NCBI GenBank assembly: GCA_964304625.1
Contig: OZ199840.1
Span: 2,108,001 to 2,172,000 of the forward strand
Direction: 5' to 3'
Origin: Kudoa neothunni
Taxonomy: Eukaryota; Cnidaria
DNA: 64,000 nucleotides
A program made the translations under genes and the position numbers. The notes under the pieces were generated by a model, which was given only the letters and a program-made list of their open reading frames with translations, had not been told where the DNA came from and did no database searches. Below are positions 33,649-44,952 of the stretch, one piece after another; the first letter of the stretch is position 1, and each line of letters starts with the position of its first letter.

Positions 33649-35078
33649 CAATCACATTTTTTTACATATTTTTAGTAATAGTAAAGTATGCGGAACCTAA
33701 AAAATATCTCCTTATACATATTCTTTCGCATTTCTTTTTTCACGATTCTTGATAATAAAATAAAATAATATGAAATGCAAAAATTTAGCTGAAAATAATA
33801 ACTTCAAAATTTTGAGAATTATTCATCCGAATGTGGTGGTCGGATACACGTGTAATCTCTATCTTTTTTTCAACAAACATTGAATTTTTATGTTTCTATC
33901 TTAGTTGTTAACTCAAAAGTTATTTATTATTACTATTTAGATTTTTTGCTTTTGATAGCTAACAATTTTATAAACTAACTTGGAGAATAAACTATTTGCA
34001 AATTTCACAAAAATATTTCATTTTTCGCTAAGATAATACTTTATGAACTTTCAAATATCGATGTCAATGTAGTAAGATTTGTTTTAGTTTATAATTTTTT
34101 AGATTAAATTTTTTTAAAGAAATTAAGAATTTATTCAATTTTTATTACTAAAATTCAGAAACCTAAACTTTAAAAATGATGATACTAACTTGGTTTACCC
34201 TGCAGTGTTTGTATAATATTGGAAAAAAATTACTAAGCGATATTTTTATTGTTTTTTAATTTTTTTTATATGTCAAAGTTTGGTAACAAATAATTCTCAA
34301 AAATATGCGATTGGAGAATATTACGAGATATAAAAATATATTTATAGAAAATATCAATTCTTTGAAAGGCATAATAACAACATTTTTACGTTTGTAGAAT
34401 GGTAGACTAAACACACACGTAAAATTTCCTCTAATAAAGTAATAACATCATATAATCGACCTCAAGATATTTACCTTTTAAAATTAAATGCTTATCTTTA
34501 ATATAGTGTTGATTTATTTGAAAAAAATTTATCAGTTCTGTTGGAGATTATAACTAATAAATAAATTAACGGTGGCTTTCATCGCCTTGTTAAGTAAGCT
34601 CTATATTGTTTTACTGCCGGACCTGAACGAGCCGCGTGTGTGTTTATTCTAAGTCTGAGTGAGCCTGAAAGAAAACACAACAAATTATAAGAAAATGCAT
34701 TTTGAGAGCACGTGGTTAAGTTCTTGTTTAAAACCATTCATATTTAAAAGCCAATAAAAACATGTATAGATAAATTCAACATCGTAAAAATTTTCTTTTA
34801 TACGATAAAAAATACGAGATGAAACCAATTTATGAATGATTTCCAAAACGAGTCAGAGAATAATTCAATGTTTGTTGAAAGAAGGTGGAGGTTACACGTG
34901 TATCCGATTGCGTTCGGATGAAAAATTCTTATAATTTTAAAGTTATTATTTTCAGCTGAATTTTTTACCTCCGTATTCTTTCATCTTATTATCAAGAATC
35001 GTGAAAAATGTGCGCAAGAGGTCGTTTTTTAGGTGCCGCATACTTTACTATTACTAAAAATATGTAAAAATGTGATTG
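33649..35078. repeat. Internal 215-236 bp inverted repeats within the hAT element
   Basis: 33649-33884 and 34864-35078 are inverted copies of each other with moderate divergence. Shared blocks include AATCACATTTTT, TAGTAATAGTAAAGTATGCGG, CACGATTCTTGATAATAA, GCTGAAAATAATAACTT, CGGATACACGTGTAA and CAACAAACATTGAAT. They enclose 979 bp that includes the repeat shared with 11083-11540. This looks like a separate foldback-type element inserted in the hAT upstream of its transposase. Confidence 0.75.
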
Positions 35079-35187
35079 ATGCAGTACTTATGTGCAAAAA
35101 AAGTTCGACCAGTACGTTGCATGCACACTCTAAATTACATGGGATTGATTCGAAAAATAAGTTGTTGCAATCGCTGACATTTTTCTA

Positions 35188-36747
35188 TTGAAATTTAGAA
35201 ACATACACATAAAACCCGTTATTGAAAGTTTTGCGAGAAAAAGTCTTCGGGATTTTAACCTAGATAGTGATATTGCCAAAATTGCAAAAAGTACCACCAT
35301 AAGACGATTGTTGAAAAAAGTTCATAATAAAGAAATCCCAGTATCCTATGATGAAATTTTCGATTCTTGCGTAAGAGTAGAAGCATCTATAGTGAGCAAG
35401 ATAAAAAAAAATTTTCCAGTGCCAATTCAAGACCTGCGCTCTGTTTTGATGAGTGGACTTCAAGGTCTAAAAACGATTTCTTAATATCCAAGCATATTTC
35501 GAAGACAACAACATTTCGCTCGGGGTTATTAGAGTCACCGAAAGATGTACAGGCATAGAATTGGCGTCTTTAATCAAAAACTAACTATCGAAATTTGGCG
35601 TTACGTCCTTATTTATGTATACCGATGGAGCGTCAAACAGGGCAAAATGCACTTTTGAATTGGGTTTTCAGCAGATAAAGTGCATGCTACACGGAATAAA
35701 CTTAGGTAATTAAATTATTAATTGACAACCTACATTAACGTATAGCCAGCAGCCAACAAATATCGAAACTATAACTGACGAGCCGGAGTTTGATGAATAA
35801 GAATTTGTCCTTGTGCCAAGTTTCTTAGATATTTTATTTCGGGTTGGGTCAGTTGTCAGTTACTTTTCAAGATCTAGATCTGGATTGACCTCCGACGCAT
35901 TGAGAAAATCATGTGAACGAAAAGACATTAAATACCTATCACTGAATATCGATTGAATGACACGATGGTCAAGTTGTTACGATATATTAGTTAAATTTAT
36001 GAAATGTTTGAGGTTATCGAAGGCGCTTACATGATTTTGGAAAGGATTTACTGACCAATAAAGATGAAATTATTTTAGTCAATGTAATTATCTATAAAGA
36101 TATTGTAAAAATGACTGAATGTTAAGGAATTAACATCATGTCTGGAAATTGTGCATCGCGCCGTTCTCAAACTTTCAGAGTCACAAATAAATCTTGCACA
36201 ATGTGACTTCAAACTAACCAACACAGTTGAGTATCTCTCACTTATTGACGGAACAATTTCAGAAAATTTAAAAATGAAATTTATCGAACGCTGCTTTGAA
36301 CGACGCACCATTTGGTCTGACATATTTATGTTTTTGAGCTTCGATTCAAACATTTGTGAAAAGAGTTTATTCTACAGAAGACCGTCAAATTTTGAGCTAC
36401 AAGAAGCGATTGACTTCATTGAACCGAATGATCAAATCCACAACTATGAACCTTCGGAAGCTGAAACAGATTTAGACGATTTGATAAATTACGCGGCCAG
36501 ACCGAAAAAGTTAAAATATTGTTCGGATTCCAACGAAATTACCAATTTTATTAATCACGGTGTGATGTCAGATCGTTTAGAGAGGGTTCGTAAAACTCTC
36601 TCTAATATATAAGGCCTACAAGTATTGACTCAGAAAGATGTTTTTCCCTATGAAACATGAAACCGTGTTATTTCCCCCTTGAGAACAAAACTGAGTGATT
36701 CGAAACTTGAGACAATTGTTTTTATTTATGAAAATAGAAATAACTAA
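35188..36747 (+). pseudogene. hAT transposase, frameshifted
   Basis: 35188-35484 gives the N-terminal helical region. It is followed, in another frame, by ALCFDEWTSRSKNDF with the first hAT catalytic Asp region (about 35430-35490). Next come LSKFGV and MYTDGASNR with the second Asp (codon 35623-35625), and then MLHGINL. After a gap, 36151-36612 carries the insertion-domain and C-terminal part (RAVLKLSESQINLAQCDFKL, then MSDRLERVRKTLSNI). The hATC dimerisation signature SIDSERCFSL is at 36621-36650, and SDSKLETIVFIYENRNN ends near 36747. At least four frame changes make it inactive. Confidence 0.82.
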
Positions 36748-37091
36748 ATTGAAATTTGAATTATAGAATTTTTTATAGTGCGTTTGAAAAAATTTTAGCT
36801 TAAAATATATATAGTCGTTTTTAAGGTAATTACAAAAAACGTTAAATAATAAAATTAATTATAACAGTAAAAGTTTACATAAAAATTAATTCTATTCTAA
36901 AATAATCCAAAATTTAGATTGAAAGAGTATGTTTAAACAAAGAGTGACTAAAATAAGATTTCATTCTATCACATATTTAAATTTTTTTGCTTGAACACAA
37001 ATTTACAATGATAATTGAACAAATTATTTACAAAACCGAAAACCGTTTTAGAAATAATCGAAACCGAACCGTCTTAACTCCTATTACAAAA

Positions 37092-37398
37092 TACAAACTT
37101 TGGAATTGCCCAAGATTGTGTGTTCCAAGAAACGATGAAATTTCAAAAAAGTTATGGAATTGTTAAAAGTCTAATCTATTAGGAATAGTAGGATTTGTGT
37201 CTGAATAGAGATGATTTAAATTTCAAAATAATAGAACAATTTTTAGTTGTATTTTTTTAGCGTTTTAAGTTTTCATCGAAATCAACCATCGGGTGACCGA
37301 GAGGATTAGCGCCACCTGGTGCGAAGGTTATGGGCGATAAATCTGTATATAGATGTTATATTGAAAAATTTTTTCCTTAATTAAATATTTCCAACACT
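37092..37398. other. Spacer between hAT element and right duplication arm
   Basis: AT-rich with no gene seen. The last 40 bases before the arm (about 37350-37398) show only weak resemblance to the Helitron body that precedes the hairpin in the other copies, so a diverged Helitron stub here cannot be excluded. Confidence 0.35.
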
Positions 37399-40300
37399 CC
37401 AAGCAACGCTGGGCAATTCACGCCAGTTAATAATATAATTGTTAAGTTTTATTTCAATAACTAATATGGATCATTGTATTAAGTATCCATGTATAATATA
37501 TATTAATTAAAATTAAACATGTTTACTACCCTATTTATGAATTGAGTAAATAAGGCTATTTTACGAATATGATACAAATAAATGATTTATTAACGAAATG
37601 ACTAAAATAAATCTAAAATCTAGAGAATAGTCATATTTATGCATTTCAAGCTAGTCGCTATTTCAGTATCCTTTCATCTTCCAAAACACAAAAGTGTAAA
37701 CCAATCTAAATTAATATTGATATCACAATGAATTTTATGTTGATCATGTTATTACATGGCAATAACGAGAATTCCATAGATGCAGAGTAAAACCAGAAAT
37801 AATATATCTACAAATAATTATGTGATTGTTTATAAGAATTATTACTTCTTGATTTATGGCCCATATAAATTTCATCCGAAAACACAGGCCTAAAATATAT
37901 TTAGAGTACGATGGATATGAATTATCTCTTATGTTAATTGTTTATATATTAAATAAAATTAATTCACATAATTAATAATAATGATTAAAAAGGATATTTA
38001 AAATGAGTACATTGTAATACTCTATTAAAAATATACACTTTAACTTTAATGTTTATAAAAAATGAAGTAAATCTCTTTTGTTCTTTAGAATATTAATCTT
38101 ACGAATTGGAAAATTTTGAAGGAACAAAACTAATTTTATGAGCGGATGAAGGGTCTTCTGGCCTGAAACAAATATAAGTTTTTATATAATTATGCACCTT
38201 ACGTAATATAATAGGCACACATTCCTTCTTTATTGCAATACTAAATTTTTTCAACTTTAATGAGTAAACCGTATATATGATGGTTTACTTGATTTGCACC
38301 ACATGCCATATCTTTGCAAGGACTCAGATCATTGTACTTTGATACACATTTGCCCATTACACAAATCTTAATTCAATTAAAACGGAAATTATTAGCTACG
38401 TTACTATTCCATCAGGACATCTTATGTTTTTACATTTTTCCAAATTTTCTATGGCATTAATACATCTATTGTTCATGCACATCTACGTTAAATTGCACAT
38501 CAGAACACCAACAAAACCATATATCACTCTATTTTCGCCACATTTATGACCGTTTGGAATAAGTCCTTGAAAATCATCCTTGATGTAATTATCCAACAAT
38601 CTAGAGTTGAATAAGTTTAAACTACCAGATAAAGTAATTATTACATGCATCTTCCTCCCAATTCTCGACTGTAATATGATTTTCCAATTATGTTTTTTCC
38701 GTCAGAGGAAAAACAGGGCAATGCGCCACAATATGAACCCCTCACGAAAATTTTGAAATGCTCATCAATATTATAATTACTCGAATTTTTCTTCCGGTGG
38801 TGTCAAATCATATATTCCCATGTTATCGATTAGCTTTTGACATCTTGGTTCGTATCTCGCACTCGCTATGCACGAAAATTTAATTTTCGCCAGAGTTTGA
38901 ACCCATTTCCTTACTCGAGTTTTGGGTTGTTCTACATTGTTGATAAGAATCTGGACAAATTCCACTGACACAAAATGACTACGTATAGAAATATTTAATT
39001 AAATAGCTCATATTAAATTGATTTATTTAACTCTGCCTGATCGACAGGGAGTTCCGTCTGGTTTATTTTTCGCTCCGGGGCACTAAACTGTTTTAGAAAT
39101 AAAATCTCATTACCATATCGCTTACGAAAGGGCTCTTCCCGGAACACGTATCTTCCAGGTGACATTCACCAGCTTGTCGACATACACCACCACTTTTTAT
39201 CTTTGTAGAGATCACGAACCAATAATAATGTGAGAATAGAAAAATCAGATACTTTGCAAGATTCACAGCATTCCCCTTTCGAACACTCAGCATTTGGCTT
39301 GAATTTGCAGGTGGTCATATTACAACAGTTGATTTCACCACTGATGATACAGTTAGCTTCGAATCCACAATCGCATTCTTCCCCAGGATCTACCATACCA
39401 TTTCCGCAGAACTGAAATTGAGGGTGGTTGACATTATTCTACATTGCATTAAATAAAATGTTTTTATTTTAATAATATTTTTGGATACAAGTAAAAAGTC
39501 ATTTGTATGAAGTTTACTGAGGTGTGATTTTAGGTATTCGAATCCTTTTACACTAAAGGCTGGTGGGTACGATAGGCTATCTGGCCTAGCAAAAAATTTA
39601 TTATGTAACTATTTCCTCAATGTACCATTCGGCGCAAACTGGTATCATGACACATCCATATTTTTCATTAAAACATTGGCTTTCTTTATCATAAAAATAA
39701 ATTATAACTTTGTGACAAATAATGAATTACCGCCTCCTAGAACATGAGGACACCCAAGCATATGTCCTAATTCATGTTGGAATGTTCTGTGATTTGTTTC
39801 TACATCTATTTTTTCTTCCTTAGATATCTATTTATTGAGTGCATTAGATTGTTTTAAATAAATATATACCTGTACGATGGCGACACCTAACGCTGGAACT
39901 CCGATGTTATTAGGTAGTGCTATACCCATAATACCACCACCTTGTATATACGGTTGATACCTTACGTATAATGACCAATACAAATTGATAACAAAATCAC
40001 TTACACAAAAATTAAATGGTATCCCCTATCGATTGAAAATTTAGTGAGGAAATTATGAAATTGGAAAATCATTTGGTTTAAATTCTTTTCTTTCTCCTGG
40101 AAATTGCTTAGTTTGAACGATTTTATAATTATTTTTATGTTGTGCCATGAATAACACTTAACAAAATAAAATTGTTGTGGGCCTAGAAAAATACAAGTAC
40201 TTGCATTGATTTAATTATTAAAGATTCCAAATGTGTAGGATCTCTATCGTCAAGTTCGAGCTTGAATAAATTGCCATTTTATAACCTGTAAATTTAATAT

Positions 40301-41129
40301 TTACCGTGCTTAGAGCCTTATGTACGTCAATATGGACATATCTGGTTTTCTCAATCCGCCTAATGTATCTAGAATTTCGCCGCATCTATAATAAAACAAT
40401 ATGAAATACGTCGACTTCAACGAAAAATTATATATTATACTTCAACCGCTATAGAATCATGTTCATTATCAACTAAATTAGAATTTTTAAACTAAATCAA
40501 ATAACCGATTAACTCAATTACCTGTATTGGCTATTAAAAAAGCAATAATTATTGTATTTGTAATCATTGCGTCAATCAAATATATATATATATATATATA
40601 GAAAGTTCAATTCTTAACTGATAAAGATATAATGAGCTTTCATAGCATTAGAAACGCTTAACTCAGAGTAATCTAATCACTAAATCAGTTTTACACATAA
40701 ATTGGAAGTAAGATACCAAAAAAAATTAATCAATCACTTATTTACAAATAAATTTTGTATTATAGTTTATGATAAGAATAAATATTAATCTCTTGAAAAC
40801 CAAATTCAAATCAGATATGTAAAATAGTGAAAAATGTAAGTCTCAAGTTTAAATTCTTAATGTCAAAGAAATAACATTATATATTACACCGTGGGAGGGG
40901 GATACACAAGATCTATGATATCGATCTGTTGTAATAGAAGGTGAATCCATGGTTAAACCTCTTATGCGTCCACCATGAAGGTTTATTAAGCTCACTGCTA
41001 AATAAAAAATAATATACAATTTTCAACTCATTCATCCAAGTAATAATTTTTAGAGGATTAGATATGAGGTTTTATTTATTCGTTACTTCATCTAATAATT
41101 AATAGAGAAGGTATTATATTCAACATTAG
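37399..41129 (-). repeat. Right arm of the inverted ADAM duplication
   Basis: The reverse complement of 5300-9017. It begins exactly in the Helitron-type hairpin (CCAAGCAACGCTGGG) plus CCAGT. It ends at ...CAACATTAG (41129), where the left arm has ...AAACACTAG. Beyond these points the two loci are unrelated. A (TA)n run at about 40580-40600 is longer than in the left arm. Confidence 0.93.
37752..40385 (-). CDS. ADAM-like metalloprotease-disintegrin (copy 2)
   Basis: Same exon plan as copy 1, read on the minus strand from about 40385 to the stop at 37752-37754. The zinc site [11 protein letters not shown], the disintegrin exon (about 39255-39411), the second disintegrin exon (about 39127-39205), the cysteine-rich exons and the final membrane helix are all present, and splice sites are kept. 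Coding differences from copy 1 include VCAEW in place of VYPEW after the Met-turn (near 39634) and K/I for R/L in the DG(R/K)NI(L/I)GK stretch (near 38690-38705). I see no disabling change in the exons compared, so both copies could be expressed. The 5' end is unresolved, as in copy 1. Confidence 0.8.
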
Positions 41130-41538
41130 ATCAATTTTTTATATAATAATCTCTAAAAAATGCCCTAAGAGATTCTTTGATTTTAATTATTGTGAATGTA
41201 AGAGAGAGACACCACAAAGCAACAATAACAACAACAATAATAATTGCGCCCCCTCAGCTAATGATTTGTTAATCTCCTGTACTAATCTACCAACATAACA
41301 GTAATTACAGGAGAATTTGATTTAATAAGTTATTAATTAAAATGCACATTTTGTCTATGTGTCGTTCCTGTCTCAAGATTGCGTGATTTTATCTTCAATG
41401 TGTTGAGCACTCAGTGTGATGTTATTAAGATATTAGAATTATTGCATAGTACATAAATTTAATTAAAACATTACAAAATGTCAAAAAATAATCATTGTAA
41501 AACATAAACGTAGTGTTATAGTTTTTTTATTCTATATA
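41130..41538. other. Intergenic, AT-rich with CAA-type repeats
   Basis: No gene seen. A short imperfect ACAATA-type repeat lies near 41220-41245. Confidence 0.4.
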
Positions 41539-42260
41539 CAGTCGGACCTGGATATAGCGAGATTTTGATTGCAACGTTTATTTTAAGACATAGGGAATAG
41601 TTTGAATTCTTTTTCTGTATTAAGCGGTATTCATAATTTAAACTAAAGAATTTGGTTGAATAAATTTTTTTCTAGCTATGCAATATCTCGTTATAGCAAG
41701 CTTCCTTCATATAGCGAAGTTTCTAGATAATTCGAAAGCATTTATGGTTTAAAAACCCATTATTATAGAATTTTCATGATCAAATAAGGGAATTAGAGGA
41801 ATAGAGGCCGAAACAATAAATAATTTCATCTACATGATAATTGCGTCAGTTTTAAAATTCGTGTGAGAATTTTTAGATCGATCATCGTTGGGCACAACAC
41901 CCCTGTAAAATGAGCACAATATTATTAATTCCGATATTTCTTAAAATAGAAAAAGATTGTCATCTGGAAAATTTATGCTGCCTCTCGCCAATATAATTTT
42001 TATTTTTCCCAAAAGATACCATTAGCTGTATGCAGCTAATGGATGTTGGAATAATACACCACTTAGAATTCCGTTATCAAAGTACCCCTTGTCGAGACAT
42101 TCCACCATATGAAGAGAGCTGCGGACCAAAATTTACATTATTAGACCATATCAGAACCCCTGAAAAATCTGTGGATAAAGTTTCTTCCTCAACCATCATT
42201 AATTGTTTAATTAAGTCAAAAATATTTAACAAGGATATTCATGCTATTTAAATTTTCCTT
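41539..42260 (+). mobile_element. Tigger/pogo-like transposon relic
   Basis: CAGTCGGACCTGGATATAGCGAG at 41539 is a pogo/Tigger-style terminus preceded by TA. Sub-repeats of TATAGCGA follow (near 41715). At about 41990-42251 the plus strand encodes the end of the DDE_1 catalytic domain. It runs FLFFPKDTISCMQLMDVGII (where the family usually has FLPPN-TS-LQPMDQG), then VSSSTIINCLIKSKIF, the usual C-terminal closing helix. The N-terminal and middle portions are missing, and I did not find the opposite terminus. Confidence 0.65.
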
Positions 42261-43039
42261 AAAATCATTTAGAACAAAAACCCCATTTCGAAAATGTTGC
42301 ACACGACGAAGGTAACATTCAAGGAATATTTTATATTTACTTTAAAATTTAGTTGAAAACGACATCTTTAAGATAAATATACTCGAACATTACATTTTAA
42401 TGTGATGAAGAAGAATGTTTAGCATTGCCTAAAAAAGTGTATTAAGGAATGAGGAAGAAGTAACTAAAGCACTGACTATTAATGATATTGAGATGAAACT
42501 TATGCGCGGAGAATAGGATTTATGCAAAGCGATCCAGCTGGTTTATTTTATTTACATCCAATAATGGACTAAAGCTCTCATATGGCAATAAAACGTTTCG
42601 CTCAAACATACAATACAAATAATTTTAAAAATGATCAAAATTAATATACATTTTTTATCATAAATTTATTTCTTTCATACTTAATTTATTATTTTTATGC
42701 AGTTTAATTAAGCTGACTATCTAATGCACACAATTTTTTCCACCTGAATTAATGCTTTGAAGAGTAAATTTTGAGAAAATACGTCATTTTTTGATGGTAA
42801 TGATTAATATGAATATAAAATGACATTGCTTTTTACTAAAACCATCTATAAAAGTGGACATTAATATATTTTGCATAAAATTAATTCTTGTCAATAGAAA
42901 TCAAATTTTTTAAGATTTTGTTATACCTTAAAAGCGAATACAGTAATTAACCGATAATACGTGCTAAAAATGAGTGCAAATTTATATTTTTTTGTGTTTT
43001 CTTCATTTTTCAGCATAGGTATTACACCTTTTATTTAAA
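42261..43039. other. Intergenic, AT-rich, no gene seen
   Basis: Nothing recognisable on either strand. It may include the eroded right part of the Tigger-like relic. Confidence 0.4.
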
Positions 43040-43990
43040 CTAGCGAGAACTGCCCATCGTTGCTTGGGGAAGATTTTGCGTAGATACGTTTCTTAACAAT
43101 ATTCAAAAAATATACTGAAGTTTCAAATTGGTTTATAGAAACAGTCTAACTAAATTATTTGAGCATCATACTTGGCGATTTTGATGTCGAAATTTAAATT
43201 ATGATCATTTCTGTGCAGGAGTGTATCAATCCCGGCGTTCATTTAAACCTCGTTAAAATGTTTCCCTAAACGTTATTTTTTACTGGCTCACAAATTTTGT
43301 GAACCACTGTTTACGGGAGACAAATAAAGAGAAAAAGATATAGAGATAGAAGAAGATAAAACTTTATTACTCAAATTAATACCCCCCCCCCCCCCGCCAA
43401 GAGCTTAACGCACATTTCCCCACAAACAGTCACAAAACATGTCAACTTCAACATAAACAATTTAAATAATTGGGTGAAATAAAAGTACAACCATATACAT
43501 TAAATTTAATCACGGGAAGTTAAACTTAGCGGACGATTTCAATAAAATCTAGGGACGCAGTGTATCCATTATAAAGCTTCAATCTATCTGATTACATAAT
43601 TCCATACCAAATCGTTATTAATGAAGCAAACATAGACTTTCCCACATATTTTAAACCATTAATATATCTTTTAAAACATACTTATCAAATCGTATACGTT
43701 AAACTCCCGACAAAAGAAGTGTATCCGCGCCAACATTATATAAAAAGACAGTTGCTATCGCTTAATTTAAGTTTGATAACGCATATAGGGAGGAAAGTTA
43801 ACTCCTACCGACCTTCAGCAGGTCATAAGCATGTGTTAATCCTTTTGTTGAACTCAGGTAATTCGTTAAACGAACCTTGAATCGACAAAATTACCATTTT
43901 CTAAACACTTTTTGGAACATTTGATAGAGTGAAACTGATTTAAAAATTTGTTATGCACATGCTTACTTGCTGACACAAACCTAGGGACAC
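43040..43990 (-). mobile_element. Helitron-like non-autonomous element, copy D, with a poly-C tract
   Basis: On the minus strand it ends CCCAAGCAACGATGGG, spacer CAGTTCTCG, CTAG (43040-43043), then T. This is the clearest 3' terminus of the family. The reverse complement matches copy A over 43042-43330 and again about 43790-43905. A run of about 14 C at 43382 interrupts the alignment. The 5' end is not defined. Confidence 0.65.
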
Positions 43991-44329
43991 TTCAGCTTTA
44001 TATATATAGTAAATAGATAGTAGACAGAAGATTTTTCGTTGTTTTCAAGCTTAAAAAGCTTCAAATAAGTATTCTAATCAATAGAAAAAATGTTTAAAAG
44101 CGTGGCGTTATTGATAAAATAGTACGATTAATCCTATATTTGACCCCAACAAAATAATGTTAGGACAATCTTAGAGAAGCGTAGAAGAAAAAAATTCAAA
44201 TAATTAAATATTATTACTCGATTAAAACGATATCTGGTGCAAAAATGATGACTAGATTTTAGCTTTCGGTAAATCAGGATAGGTAGTTCCTCTCTCGATA
44301 GAATATTATCAAAAAAAGATGAACTTATT

Positions 44330-44830
44330 AGTTCAAACATTTCAATTAACCAAATACGAATTTCACGGGGAAAATACACTCAGATTGAGAGTGAGTTGTA
44401 TAATTGGATAGTTAGCATGCGAGAAAAAAAGAAAAACATCTCAAAATTTATAATTAAAGAAAAGGCGATGATTATAGAAAATGATCTTCAAGTCAAAGAT
44501 TTTCATTCCAGTAATGGGTGGTTTTGTAATTTCAAGAAACAATTCAGTTTGAAAAATCAAAAGCTTCACGGCGCGGCAGGTAATGCGGATGTGATGGCAG
44601 CTAATGAATGGATTGGACAATAAATTTTTTAGAGAAAGTAGGAACGTTCTTATGTTATTAGATCAATGCCATTCTCATTCTAAATCAATTAATTCATTTA
44701 CAAACATCAAATTATTATTTCTCCCAAAAAGTACCACCAGTATCGCGTGACGAATCGATCTCAGTGTTATTAATAGTCTTAAGGCAAACTATAAAAAAAC
44801 TTAATAAAAACTCTAGTGTGCTCGGCCGGC
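44330..44830 (+). pseudogene. Tigger/pogo-like transposase fragment (CENP-B HTH plus DDE piece)
   Basis: 44396-44623 encodes the Tc5/CENP-B-type DNA-binding domain (LYNWIVSMREKKKNISKFII, then VKDFHSSNGWFCNFKKQFSL). After a frame change and a gap, 44640-44820 gives MLLDQCHSHSKSINSFTNIK, LLFLPKSTTS and VINSLKANYKK. That is the second catalytic Asp region and the loop before the third of the DDE_1 family. Stops are present. About 100 codons between the two parts are missing. Confidence 0.72.
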
Positions 44831-44952
44831 GGTTTTTTACTCAAATATTATCTGAGGATAGAAAAAGTGTTAATGGTTATGCTAATGCTATCAACTCTCC
44901 TATGCAAAAATACGATAAAAATATTATTATTATTATTATTAAAGGTCTGTAG

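Larger units (their letters stand above)
33538..37083 (+). mobile_element. hAT-family transposon
   Basis: The left end is TAGGGGTTAAGATCGGTTTCGG (33538 on). The right end, reverse-complemented, is TAGGAGTTAAGACGGTTCGG (to 37083). The flanking 8-mers ATAGAAAA (33530-33537) and TTACAAAA (37084-37091) agree at 6 of 8 positions, as expected for an aged hAT 8-bp target duplication. A similar CACTAAAATAAG...CAATCACA / GACTAAAATAAG...TATCACA block lies inside both ends. The transposase is at 35188-36747. Confidence 0.8.
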
